From the IMG/VR virus record IMGVR_UViG_3300015245_000044, positions 1-51,988 of that record: a stretch of 51,988 nt of DNA; one strand, 5' to 3'. Below, piece by piece: positions 6,815 through 14,266 of this stretch; the stretch's first letter is position 1; the number at the start of each line of letters is the position of its first letter. Source of the stretch: a virus. Position numbers and translations under genes: made by a program. The notes beneath the pieces were generated by a model. It made no database searches. It was given only the letters and a program-made list of their open reading frames with translations, and was not told the origin of the DNA.

Positions 6815-7322
6815 GGCATTCGCGCCCCCGGAGTAGACTTGACTGGTAATCCCACAGCGCGAGTGCATCGGCGGCGTTGTCGTCGTCAGGATGCCAACCG
6901 AGATGCCGGCATCGCATGATGGTCAGCTCCTTCGCCTTCTCGCGCTTGTGCTTATTGCTTCCGAGAAAATGTATTCGAATGTCAGAGACGCGCGCCTCGC
7001 GGATGTCATAGGTTCCTCGGGAGTACAAAAGCTCTTCGACCGTGCCACAGAGCCCCATCAGTTGCCGGATGGTTACAATCGTCGTCTTGCCCTTCTTGAA
7101 TGCGGGAAGGAGTGGCGCCTCGAAGACGACAAGCTGAATCGTCGGATGGCCGTCAAGAAATTCGCCCAGCCATCGCCGGCAGCCGGATAGGACGGCGGCC
7201 ATTGATGCGCCCTCCTTGGCGAAGCGGACTGAGCCGGACGCCGGCATGTCGCCGGGACGGCCGAGCGCCCAGCCCGTTCGTGCCGCAAGGTCGAGCGCGA
7301 GGATTTGCCCGGCGTAGCTCAT
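6792..7322 (-). CDS. RuvC-like Holliday junction resolvase
   Basis: 176 aa with an RNase H-like fold. Asp11 lies in the first strand (LALDLAARTGWA), Glu68 in VVFEAPL, and an acidic cluster at 146-152 (DDDNAADALAL) supplies the remaining catalytic carboxylates. This is the arrangement of phage RuvC-type crossover endonucleases, which resolve recombination and replication branches before packaging. It overlaps the upstream gene by 4 nt. RusA is excluded by the motif pattern. Confidence 0.8.
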   Translation of the reverse strand: MSYAGQILALDLAARTGWALGRPGDMPASGSVRFAKEGASMAAVLSGCRRWLGEFLDGHPTIQLVVFEAPLLPAFKKGKTTIVTIRQLMGLCGTVEELLYSRGTYDIREARVSDIRIHFLGSNKHKREKAKELTIMRCRHLGWHPDDDNAADALALWDYQSSLLRGRECHGRLVQA

Positions 7323-7792
7323 GCGTGTGCAGCCGAAGTCCCCGTTTTGACGGAAGCTGGCGGCATTACATCCTCGATGACTGTCTCTAGGGGCCGGCCC
7401 TCAAGCTTGTCGATTTGCGTGTTTAGCCATCCTGTTTCACGCGCCCATGATTGATCTTGCGCGACCTTATTATTGTCGATGACCCTTTTGCGGCGGCGGC
7501 ATTGTTCGGTATTCATTCGCCCGCGCTTAATGCGTCGGCCATCGCCAAGGGCGATATGAGCATGGAGATTGAACAGTTCTTCTTGCCGGGGATCGATGGC
7601 GTCCTCGGCTTTTTCTACGCTATCGAGAATGCCGGTCGCAGCATCGCGCCATAGCTCGTTTTCATCATCGAGATGGCTTCGAAGCAATCCAATAACCGCC
7701 GGCAAAATTTGCCCACGTTCATATTCGGTCCTGCCGAATTGATCGCGCACATCTTCGAGTTCCGCGTAAAATTGTCTATTCAGACGACGCAT
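7319..7792 (-). CDS. unknown 157-aa protein
   Basis: Helical, charged protein beginning MRRLNRQFYAELEDVRDQF, with no membrane segment or recognised motif. It overlaps the ParB-like gene by 17 nt and the resolvase gene by 4 nt, so it belongs to the same operon. A role in replication or recombination is suggested only by context. Confidence 0.6.
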   Translation of the reverse strand: MRRLNRQFYAELEDVRDQFGRTEYERGQILPAVIGLLRSHLDDENELWRDAATGILDSVEKAEDAIDPRQEELFNLHAHIALGDGRRIKRGRMNTEQCRRRKRVIDNNKVAQDQSWARETGWLNTQIDKLEGRPLETVIEDVMPPASVKTGTSAAHA

Positions 7793-8615
7793 TTTTATTC
7801 TCCATTACGTCGGCAAGGGTTGATAGGAATGACGCAGCGCGCCGCAGCCGCTCTGGCGAGATTGTCTCGCCGCGCTGCTCTATGATTTGAGCGTCAAATT
7901 CATTGAGGATCGCGGCGGCGCTATCCGGCTCGCGATCAAGAAGGTTGAGACCATCGGCAATATTGACGGTTGCGGCCCATCGGCGCTGCTTCGCGGCATC
8001 GACATCGGCCTTGGCCTGCTTCTCGGCCTCGTCGAGCTTCAGTTCCTCGTTCTCGACCGCTTCGGCGAGATCGGGGCGATCGGCGCGGAGCTTGCGCATC
8101 CGCACGCGCTGATTGGAAAGCTCCCCACCGCGCCGCTCGGCTTCATCGTAAGCCGTATCAAAAGGCATGGAACCTTCCAGTACAGCTTGAGCGACATGCA
8201 CAGATGACCGAAGAATTACCCGAGCTTTTTTGACGTAACTGAGGGAGATAGACTCGAACTTCCGGGCCTGATCCTTCTGATGACCACCACCGCCGCCCCC
8301 GTCTGGATAGATCATGGCTACGGCAATGGCCCGCTGACCTTTAGTCATATGCCGTCGGTTGATGTTGACCGACAGGATAAACGCCTTCTGATCCTCGCCG
8401 TTGAGCTTGCGGAAGGTCGGCTTAACGCCGGCCTGCTTGCATGCGGCAAGCCGATTGCGCCCGTCGACAAGAACCTCCTGCCCGTCGTGATCGCCGGTAA
8501 TCAGCGGATGGATAAGGCCGTTGGTCTTGATGTCCTCGGCCAGCCCGGCGATCTCCTCGTCCGACATCATCGGGAAGATCGCCGCATCCGGGTGCACAGG
8601 CAGCTCTTTTGTCAT
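7776..8615 (-). CDS. ParB-like nuclease-domain protein
   Basis: 279 aa. Residues 12-60 carry the ParB/Srx core: the N-terminal strand and helix (MSDEEIAGLAEDIKTNGLIH), then VLVDGRNRLAACK with the GRNR signature at 52-55. A ParB-type helical middle domain (SYVKKARVILRSS) follows, and a coiled-coil-prone segment lies near 170-210. The family includes CTPase partition proteins and phage transcription or replication factors. No parA partner is present, so plasmid-like partition is unlikely. ATG 8615 overlaps the upstream stop (ATGA). Confidence 0.75.
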   Translation of the reverse strand: MTKELPVHPDAAIFPMMSDEEIAGLAEDIKTNGLIHPLITGDHDGQEVLVDGRNRLAACKQAGVKPTFRKLNGEDQKAFILSVNINRRHMTKGQRAIAVAMIYPDGGGGGGHQKDQARKFESISLSYVKKARVILRSSVHVAQAVLEGSMPFDTAYDEAERRGGELSNQRVRMRKLRADRPDLAEAVENEELKLDEAEKQAKADVDAAKQRRWAATVNIADGLNLLDREPDSAAAILNEFDAQIIEQRGETISPERLRRAASFLSTLADVMENKNASSE

Positions 8616-9055
8616 GCGTCATCTCGCAGCGGTTTGAAATTCGCGTGCTGTAAGCCCTGATCGAACATCGGCTCTGGATGTTGCCCGCTGCGCGCGACAT
8701 CCCAGTCCGGGACCGACTTGGCGGATGCTCGCCATAGCGGGAGGTCCGCGACCTTCTCGGTCGCGGCGAGCATGGCGAGGATATGCTGCTGATCGGCCTC
8801 AAGCTCATTGTAGAGCTTGGCGGCGGCGCGCTCCTTGTCCCGGATTTTGACCAGGATGCGGAGTTCCTTGGAGGGGACGCCGGCAGCCTTGGCCTCGTCA
8901 TAGACCGCCTTCTGGCTTTCGCGGATGTTGCGGCAGCGGCTCATATAGCTGGCGCGCTCCGTCATCAGGTCGGTATCGAAGCCGTCGATCTTGCCGAGCA
9001 GAGCGTTGACGGTAACCGGGTCGAAATCGTTAGAGGTGTGCGCGGGTTTTGCCAT
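8612..9055 (-). CDS. GapR-like (DUF2312-type) DNA-binding protein
   Basis: 147 aa. Residues about 17-75 are a charged helical region with VYDEAKAAGVPSKELRILVK, which closely parallels the core of the DUF2312/GapR family (EAKGxGFDxKxxRxIVRLRK). GapR is an alphaproteobacterial protein that clamps overtwisted DNA ahead of replication and transcription. The C-terminal half is longer than in GapR and unlike it. The start overlaps the GcrA-like gene by 26 nt. Assignment is by motif memory only. Confidence 0.55.
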   Translation of the reverse strand: MAKPAHTSNDFDPVTVNALLGKIDGFDTDLMTERASYMSRCRNIRESQKAVYDEAKAAGVPSKELRILVKIRDKERAAAKLYNELEADQQHILAMLAATEKVADLPLWRASAKSVPDWDVARSGQHPEPMFDQGLQHANFKPLRDDA

Positions 9056-9497
9056 GTCGTTCCATCCTTTCGAGGTCGATGTAGAGTCGGTAATGTTCGG
9101 CGCACCATGCCGAGGGCTGGCCGTTCATCCGCAGGGTGACCGGGCGCGCGCAAATCATCGCGAGACCCTTCTTGTCGCGCTCGGAAACAACCGAGCGGCA
9201 TTGCCAGCTCCTGGCGCGCAAGAGCGGGACCGGCTTGCAGGGCGGCAGAACGATCACGGGAACGACGCGCAGGACCGGCGTGGGCGCCTTCGCCTTGCTC
9301 GACGTCGGAGCCGGCGCGCGATGCATCGGCGCGAGCTTCATGCGGCGAACTTTTCCCGAGACCATGCTGCGCGTTATCCCCAATTCGTTGGCGATTTCCT
9401 TCAGCGAAGCCCGCTCGCCGCGCATCTTCGTCAAGATATCAATGGCTTGCTGCGGCCAGCCGGCGATTCCAAAAGCGTTGTCTGGCGGCTTATTCAT
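9030..9497 (-). CDS. GcrA-like cell-cycle regulator
   Basis: 155 aa from ATG 9497. The N-terminus has a GcrA-type helix-turn-helix (SLKEIANELGITRSMVSGKV, residues about 31-50) after a tryptophan-containing first helix. A basic proline-rich linker follows, then a cysteine-containing C-terminal region ending in WCAEHYRLYI, the usual GcrA ending (CAxH). In Caulobacter GcrA activates sigma-70 promoters at methylated GANTC sites. A phage copy could redirect host or phage promoters. It is the second gene of the leftward early operon. Confidence 0.75.
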   Translation of the reverse strand: MNKPPDNAFGIAGWPQQAIDILTKMRGERASLKEIANELGITRSMVSGKVRRMKLAPMHRAPAPTSSKAKAPTPVLRVVPVIVLPPCKPVPLLRARSWQCRSVVSERDKKGLAMICARPVTLRMNGQPSAWCAEHYRLYIDLERMERHGKTRAHL

Positions 9498-9541
9498 GCG
9501 GGCAAACCGTAAGGGAAACTTGACAAATGGCCGGCGCGAAT

Positions 9542-9793
9542 CTAACCATGTGAGGCCGCAATGCGGGTATTTCCTCTGGCTCTGCGCGGAGGCGGATACA
9601 AATCTGGACAGACCTCGTGCGGGTGAAGCTTCATGAATTTCGCGACGGCCAAGGCGTGCTCGGGCGGGACGCGTTTCCACATCCAAACAGCCGATCGGCT
9701 GATCCCGAGCCGCTCGCCGAGCCTCGTTGCAAGCCCGCGTTCGGTCCTGATCGCGACAAGAACAGGGTTGTCGGCGTCCTTGTCTTTCGGCAT
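9542..9793 (-). CDS. YdaS/Cro-like repressor
   Basis: 83 aa from ATG 9793; the AAGGA ribosome site lies 7-8 nt upstream, which favours this over a TTG at 9799. Residues 11-60 (LVAIRTERGLATRLGERLG, then ISRSAVWMWKRVPPEHALAV) form the Cro/YdaS helix-turn-helix, ending in the family-typical CPDLYPP. It is the first gene of the leftward operon, divergent from the XRE repressor, and so sits in the Cro position of a lambda-type switch. Confidence 0.75.
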   Translation of the reverse strand: MPKDKDADNPVLVAIRTERGLATRLGERLGISRSAVWMWKRVPPEHALAVAKFMKLHPHEVCPDLYPPPRRARGNTRIAASHG

Positions 9794-9837
9794 GTCCAAT
9801 TCCTTGCTCGCAGCGAACCTCGCGCGACAAACTGAAG

Positions 9838-9855
9838 TGTTAGGCTAACTTAACA
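9838..9855. promoter_or_regulatory. operator O1 of the immunity region
   Basis: TGTTAGGCTAACTTAACA is an 18-bp partial palindrome between the divergent YdaS-like and XRE genes. Its reverse-complement relative lies at 10295-10312 with 15 of 18 positions shared. It is positioned to control both divergent transcripts. Confidence 0.6.
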
Positions 9856-9907
9856 GTTCTGACGAGAGCGATAAGTCTTTCGTCGACACCGAAATTTGGG
9901 AACAGCC

Positions 9908-10177
9908 ATGCAGCCGCAATCGGATGACAACAACAAACTGGAGACCATGGGCGATCGCATCAGGGCCACCCGTCTCGCCCGTGGGCTAACCGTCACTGAT
10001 GCCGCGCGAAGCGTCGATGTCAGCCGGACTCAGTTCCATCAATGGGAGAACGGAACCGCCGAACACCCGCGTCTCAGGCCGCTGATAGCTTACGCCAAGC
10101 TGGTCGATGTCAGCCTCGATTGGCTGGTCAATCACCAGGGACCCAAGCCCAAGGGCTTGCGAAGGCCTAATCCCTGA
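9908..10177 (+). CDS. XRE-family (CI-like) repressor
   Basis: 89 aa from ATG 9908. The whole protein is one XRE/lambda-repressor-like domain (MGDRIRATRLARG, then LTVTDAARSVDVSRTQFHQW), ending DVSLDWLVNHQG, the usual family close. There is no C-terminal peptidase/dimer domain, so it is not a RecA-cleavable CI. ATG 9950, with GGAG nearby, is an alternative start giving 75 aa. Matching operators lie on both sides of the gene and an intrinsic terminator follows. Confidence 0.8.
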   Translation: MQPQSDDNNKLETMGDRIRATRLARGLTVTDAARSVDVSRTQFHQWENGTAEHPRLRPLIAYAKLVDVSLDWLVNHQGPKPKGLRRPNP

Positions 10178-10179
10178 TC

Positions 10180-10197
10180 TGTTAAGGTTACCTTGCT
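10180..10197. promoter_or_regulatory. operator-like half site after the XRE gene
   Basis: TGTTAAGGTTACCTTGCT, directly after the XRE stop, keeps the TGTTAAG half of the operator and has its own AAGGT-T-ACCTT dyad. A very similar block occurs at 25088-25105. It may be a weaker repressor site. Confidence 0.4.
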
Positions 10198-10201
10198 CTC
10201 G

Positions 10202-10225
10202 GGCGCCCCAGTCGGGCGCCTTTTT
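10202..10225 (+). terminator. intrinsic terminator of the XRE repressor gene
   Basis: GGCGCCC (10202-10208) and GGGCGCC (10214-10220) form a stem with loop CAGTC, followed immediately by TTTTT (10221-10225). Confidence 0.85.
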
Positions 10226-10312
10226 GATTCTGCTAACACCCGCGCACGTTTGGAGCCGTTGACATATTTATTGTCATGATGGCAGGTTCTCGACTGTTAA
10301 GCCAACCTAACA
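10226..10312. promoter_or_regulatory. operator O2 and rightward control region
   Basis: GATTCTGCTAACACC (10226-10240) contains an inverted TGTTAG half site and recurs at 25138-25152. TGACA-N7-TGTCA (10260-10276) is a separate dyad whose left arm overlaps a TTGACA -35-like hexamer (10259-10264). TGTTAAGCCAACCTAACA (10295-10312) is the second full operator. Together they lie upstream of the exonuclease gene at 10369 and suit repression of the rightward early promoter. The -10 box is not clear. Confidence 0.5.
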
Positions 10313-10368
10313 GATTGGCTGACGGTTCGGGAAGTCACAATGTTCAGCCCCCATGACGGATCGCGCGG

Positions 10369-11301
10369 ATGAAGGTCATTCCATGGGATGGCCAGCGCAT
10401 TTCCGTGCCGGGCCTCTACAGCAACGTTCCCCTTAAAGAGTACCATCGCGGCGACATCTGCGACGGGCCGTCGATCTCGTCCTCGGGATTGCGGATGCTC
10501 TGGAAAAGCGCGCCGGCGTACTACTGGGACAAGTCGGCGCATAACCCGGAGCGGGACGATTCCGATGATGATAACGAGAATTTCATCCTCGGCCGGGCCG
10601 CGCATCATGTGATCTGCCGCGAGGCCGGCTTCGCTAAGCATTTCATCATCCGTCCCGAGAAGGCGCCGGATGGTAAAGCGTGGCACGGCAATAACAAATC
10701 CTGCAAGGACTGGCTCAAGGCGCAGAAAGCGATCGGCAAGACCGTTCTCTCATCGGCGCAGGTCGAGCAGATCAGGGGCATGGCGGTGGCACTCGGCCGC
10801 ATGCCGCTCTTCCGCAAGGGCATCCTTGATGGCCTGATCGAACATTCGATGTTCTGGCGCGACCCGATCACTGGGATTTGGCTCAAGGCGCGTCCCGATT
10901 GCATCCCGACCGCCAGCGGGGATTACTCCGATCTCAAGACCACGGAAAGCGTCAAGCATCTCGACGTGCAGCGCGCGATCGATCCCGAATATGGCTACGG
11001 CTACATCATGCAGGGCGCGCTGGTCCTGGAAGGCGCGCTTGCGCTCGACATGGAGGTCAATTCCTTCTCGCTCGTGTGGGTCGAAAAGAAGCGGCCATTC
11101 TGCACCCGTGTCTCGACTCTCGACGACGAGGACATCGCGCGCGGCGCCGGCTGCAACCGCATAGCGCTGCGCGTTTTCCAGCGTTGCTTTACCGCGAAGT
11201 CCTGGCCCGGCCCGGGCGATGAGGAGGATGCGAGTTTCCTGCGCATGTCCGAAGCCGCCCGGCTGCGGATCGATGAGCGGCTTCTAAAGGAGGCGGCATA
11301 A
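10369..11301 (+). CDS. PD-(D/E)XK exonuclease (DUF3799, exo VIII-like)
   Basis: 310 aa. The N-terminus has the family's PSISSSGLRMLWKSAPAYYW, followed by GRAAHHVICRE. The nuclease core is Glu158 (LIEHSMFW), Asp177 in KARPDCI, and Asp188/Lys190 in YSDLKTT, the D...DxK triad of exodeoxyribonuclease VIII/YqaJ-like enzymes. It would resect DNA 5'-to-3' to give 3' single strands for the RecT-like annealase 1.4 kb downstream. It is the first gene of the rightward operon. Confidence 0.85.
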   Translation: MKVIPWDGQRISVPGLYSNVPLKEYHRGDICDGPSISSSGLRMLWKSAPAYYWDKSAHNPERDDSDDDNENFILGRAAHHVICREAGFAKHFIIRPEKAPDGKAWHGNNKSCKDWLKAQKAIGKTVLSSAQVEQIRGMAVALGRMPLFRKGILDGLIEHSMFWRDPITGIWLKARPDCIPTASGDYSDLKTTESVKHLDVQRAIDPEYGYGYIMQGALVLEGALALDMEVNSFSLVWVEKKRPFCTRVSTLDDEDIARGAGCNRIALRVFQRCFTAKSWPGPGDEEDASFLRMSEAARLRIDERLLKEAA

Positions 11302-11302
11302 A

Positions 11303-11830
11303 ATGGCGAGAAAGCGGAACGATATTACTTGCGATCTTCCTCGCACAAGGCGGGCCGCGCGATTACGCCATTGCGCTCGTTATTATACTGGCAAGCCATG
11401 CAAACATGGCCATTTCTCCCCCCGCCATGGGAGCACCGGCGTGTGCGTCATGTGCACGCGTATCAAGTGGTCGCGTCTGCCTAAGCCGTTTTTTCCCTGC
11501 ACTGTCTGCGGCAAGATGTTTATCCGGGGCCGGGATAAGGGTGCAACGCTTACTTGTTCGGATGCATGCAGGGAGTTTCGCTTTCGTTTTAAGCAGCGAC
11601 AATGCAACCGCAAAAAAAATGCTGTCGCGCCAATCTTACACAACGCGATGAAAATGCTCTTGAAAGAACAAGGACTCACGGTCCAGCAATTTACGCAGAA
11701 GAAAAATGAAACACCTCACTACCGGAAAAAAAGCGTGATCTTAATCAACGCGATGAAAATGCTCTTGAAAGAGCAGGGATTCACGATCGAACAATTCATG
11801 GAGGGAGCCGATGCGTCATCAGCAATATAA
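11303..11830 (+). CDS. Cys-rich putative zinc protein with internal duplication
   Basis: 175 aa. The N-terminal half has YYTGKPCKHGH and GVCVMC (residues 28-50), then CTVCGKMF and CSDAC, two zinc ribbons as in HNH-type and RNA/DNA-binding phage proteins, though no HNH triad is visible. The C-terminal half contains a duplicated block: NAMKMLLKEQGLTVQQF and NAMKMLLKEQGFTIEQF, about 37 codons apart and nearly identical at DNA level (11641 and 11749). Base composition is more A-rich than the flanking genes, suggesting recent acquisition. Possible homing-type or accessory gene. Confidence 0.6.
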   Translation: MARKRNDITCDLPRTRRAARLRHCARYYTGKPCKHGHFSPRHGSTGVCVMCTRIKWSRLPKPFFPCTVCGKMFIRGRDKGATLTCSDACREFRFRFKQRQCNRKKNAVAPILHNAMKMLLKEQGLTVQQFTQKKNETPHYRKKSVILINAMKMLLKEQGFTIEQFMEGADASSAI

Positions 11831-12311
11831 GGAAGGCCTACTCGGGAAACTGCGAGAATGGCGGCTATCGCAGCCCGATGGCACAATCGCAGATGCGCGC
11901 CGCGAGATGCGCCCGAAGCTCAGAAAGGAGGATATCGATCTCCTCTTCGACAATTGGCTCAATTCCAATTTCGAACGGATTGAGGTCCGGGAACTGAAGC
12001 CGGGTTCCGTCGTCGCAACCATCAAGCCGCGCAACCATGTCGATCCGGACAAGCGCCGCCGAGAGGATGTCCTCGCCCGCCGCATTTCCGAGCGCGTCAA
12101 GTCCAACATGTTCGAAGAGTTTGCCGCGCGCATCTGGGACACGGCGCTCCCGAACGGCGTCATCCTTCGCGATGCGCGCGGCAAGGACCTTAAGCATGCA
12201 ACGGGTTGGTACGCCGAGTTGGCTAAACGGCTCGCGCCTACCGAGAGGCTCTATAAGAAGTTCTCGACCAAACAATTGTTCGATCTCTCGCGGCGAGAAG
12301 CCTTTGCATGA
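11811..12311 (+). CDS. unknown 166-aa phage protein
   Basis: Starts ATG 11811, 20 nt inside the preceding gene. Highly charged, with a helical N-terminus (LREWRLSQPDGTIADARREM) and a basic centre (DPDKRRREDVLARRI). No membrane segment or cysteine motif. Placed between the exonuclease and annealase, so a recombination or replication accessory role is plausible, but the family is not recognised. Confidence 0.6.
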   Translation: MRHQQYKEGLLGKLREWRLSQPDGTIADARREMRPKLRKEDIDLLFDNWLNSNFERIEVRELKPGSVVATIKPRNHVDPDKRRREDVLARRISERVKSNMFEEFAARIWDTALPNGVILRDARGKDLKHATGWYAELAKRLAPTERLYKKFSTKQLFDLSRREAFA

Positions 12312-12499
12312 GCCGCGTCAATCGGACCAAGGTGAAGGCGCTCCACTTCACCATGACCGCCAAAGTCGACGCGGATTTCCTCGCGCGCGTCGAGGCGTGG
12401 CGATGGGCCAATCAGATCGGGAGCTTGGCCGCCGCGATGCGCCGACTGATGGAAATCGGATTGGCCCAGGGCGCAGAGCGCCGCGAGGGGGACCGTTAA
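12308..12499 (+). CDS. 63-aa small DNA-binding-like protein
   Basis: ATG 12308 overlaps the upstream stop (ATGA). The pattern KALHFTMTAKVDADFLARVE is a short basic strand followed by two helices (SLAAAMRRLMEIGLAQ), typical of ribbon-helix-helix proteins. The next gene has the same architecture. The partner and operator are not known. Confidence 0.55.
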   Translation: MSRVNRTKVKALHFTMTAKVDADFLARVEAWRWANQIGSLAAAMRRLMEIGLAQGAERREGDR

Positions 12500-12669
12500 T
12501 GCCGCGACCGTTCACGACCATCGGTGTCCGATTCGAGGCCGACGATTACGACAAGCTGATCCGATGGCAGAAATCGCAGGACGTCATTCCCTCGCTTTCG
12601 GCAGCGGTGCGCTACCTCGTCGTCAAGGGCCTTGAGGCGGAATTGAAGAAGAAAGAAAGCAATGGCTGA
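12499..12669 (+). CDS. 56-aa ribbon-helix-helix-like protein
   Basis: ATG 12499 shares a base with the previous TAA (TAATG). The sequence TTIGVRFEADDYDKLIRWQK, then SLSAAVRYLVVKGLEAEL, fits the RHH/MetJ-Arc pattern of one strand and two helices. It is adjacent to, and probably a diverged duplicate of, the 12308 gene. A longer upstream frame exists but would overlap two genes. Confidence 0.55.
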   Translation: MPRPFTTIGVRFEADDYDKLIRWQKSQDVIPSLSAAVRYLVVKGLEAELKKKESNG

Positions 12670-13399
12670 AGAAAAAGACCCCGATTTCGTTGAAGTGCGC
12701 CAGAACTCGGCTCGCGAGGCGGCGCGCGAAATGACGGTCCTTGCCGGCGGCGGCGTCCAGCTCGAAAATTGGGCGCAAGTCGTCGACCTCGCCAAGTATA
12801 TGTCGACCTCCGGCTTTTGCGTGCGCAAGGAACTGCGCCAGAATGTCGGCGCCTGCATCGCGATCATTGATCTGGCGACGCGATGGGGATTCTCGCATTG
12901 GCAGCTCGCGCGGGTTTGTTACGTCATCAATGACGTCCTGTGCTTCGAGTCGCAGGTCATTCATGCCGTGATCGAGAAGTTTGCACCGCTGAAGCAGCGG
13001 CTTCGGGTCCGATACGAAGGCGAAGGCGGCAAGCGCAAGGCGATCATTACCGGCCACTTCAAAGGCGAGCTTGATCCGGTCGAATACGAGTCGCCGGAGA
13101 TGGCCAACATCACGCCGAAGAACTCGCCGCTTTGGAAAACCGATCCGGACCAGCAGCTTTTCTATTTGGCAAGCCAGCGTTGGGCCAAGCGGTACTGCCC
13201 CGACGTCCTCCTCGGCATTCATGATGTCGACCAGGTCAGCGACGCGCCGCCGCTCGTTCCCGGTTTTGCCAACGCCAAGGATATTACGCCGAAGATCGCC
13301 GAGCGCCTTAGCGCCCAAGCCGGCGAGGACGGATTTGCCGAACAGACCATCGCCGGGATCGATGAAGCGCTCCAAGAGGCGCGGGAAACAACAAGTTAA
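12662..13399 (+). CDS. RecT-family single-strand annealing protein
   Basis: 245 aa. The region YMSTSGFCVRKELRQNVGACIAII...WGFSHWQLA (residues about 39-82) and the later LWKTDPDQQLFYLASQRWAKRYCPDVLLG are hallmarks of RecT/phage recombinase proteins. It would anneal complementary single strands exposed by the DUF3799 exonuclease and support phage recombination. ATG 12662 lies inside the previous gene's last codons. Length fits the family (240-300 aa). Confidence 0.85.
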   Translation: MAEEKDPDFVEVRQNSAREAAREMTVLAGGGVQLENWAQVVDLAKYMSTSGFCVRKELRQNVGACIAIIDLATRWGFSHWQLARVCYVINDVLCFESQVIHAVIEKFAPLKQRLRVRYEGEGGKRKAIITGHFKGELDPVEYESPEMANITPKNSPLWKTDPDQQLFYLASQRWAKRYCPDVLLGIHDVDQVSDAPPLVPGFANAKDITPKIAERLSAQAGEDGFAEQTIAGIDEALQEARETTS

Positions 13400-13409
13400 G
13401 GAGATCATT

Positions 13410-13826
13410 ATGAACCAGATCGCAACGGTTGCGCGGACTCAGACCATCATCTGGGCGGCGCGTGAATTTAAGGTTGTCACCTCGTTCGATGAGGCGACGC
13501 AAGAGCGCTATCGCAAGGCCGCCTTGTCCTATTTCCATTATTGCCGGCTGCACCCCGGCGAGAACCAATGCCGGGCCGCGCTTTTGGTCGGCTCGATTCA
13601 TTTCGAGACCAAGATCGCGGCGCTCCGCTCCGAAGACCGCGATAGCCGGCTCGCCAACATCCGCCAGCAGTTGATGGCGTTCTCGCGGGTCGTCTCAGTC
13701 GATCAGCCGAAGCAGAACTCCCTGCCCGGCATCGGCCGCGCGTTCTGCCGCAACCATGCGACCGTCATCTATGCGGTCCGGAAGTATGGCGAGGCCATCA
13801 AAGAGGCGCTCCGGATCGCATCATGA
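13410..13826 (+). CDS. DnaA C-terminal-domain-like protein
   Basis: 138 aa with a strong AAGGAG site 7 nt before ATG 13410. Residues 105-125 (LPGIGRAFCRNHATVIYAVRK) match the DNA-binding loop and helix of DnaA domain IV, where host DnaA reads (G)RDHTTV. No ATPase domain is present. It may bind an origin-like sequence or DnaA boxes to steer replication. It sits after the annealase and overlaps the next gene by 4 nt. Confidence 0.7.
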   Translation: MNQIATVARTQTIIWAAREFKVVTSFDEATQERYRKAALSYFHYCRLHPGENQCRAALLVGSIHFETKIAALRSEDRDSRLANIRQQLMAFSRVVSVDQPKQNSLPGIGRAFCRNHATVIYAVRKYGEAIKEALRIAS

Positions 13827-14266
13827 CCAATCGCCGCAGATTTCTCGCACTGCTCGGCATCGGAACGGCGTCGGCGCCGCTTGCCGCCAAGGCCGCGATG
13901 GAGGCCGAGCAGATCAATCTCACGTCGATGGGAAAGATGACGGCTCTGGCCGGCGGCCGGCAGTCGCTAAGCGTCATGGCTGCCGATGATGATGAGGACG
14001 GCGAAAACTACCAGAAAGCCCGGGATTATATCCGGTTGTTCGGGGTGCCAGCCCATATCGAGCGTTCGGTCAAAGAGCGGTCCAAATACATCGATCATCT
14101 GGATTTTGACATCGTCAACAAACGATCTTGGTCCCTGGCCGCGAAGGTTCACGAGCAGCGCCAGCGCAACTATGCGCGATCGATGGAGCATTATCGCGAT
14201 TTCAACTGGTACGGCAGCGCGCAGATCGCCTTCAAAAAGATCAGTGGGTTCAAATGGCCGTGGTGA
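13823..14266 (+). CDS. Tat-signal protein of unknown function
   Basis: 147 aa. The N-terminus TNRRRFLALLGIGTASAPLA followed by AKA is a twin-arginine (RRxFL) signal with a hydrophobic core and a cleavage-like AxA, so the folded product may be exported to the periplasm. The mature part is polar, with an acidic DDDEDGE stretch and an aromatic end. Overlaps the DnaA-like gene by 4 nt. An exported protein in a replication operon is unexpected. Signal mimicry by chance cannot be excluded. Confidence 0.6.
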   Translation: MTNRRRFLALLGIGTASAPLAAKAAMEAEQINLTSMGKMTALAGGRQSLSVMAADDDEDGENYQKARDYIRLFGVPAHIERSVKERSKYIDHLDFDIVNKRSWSLAAKVHEQRQRNYARSMEHYRDFNWYGSAQIAFKKISGFKWPW

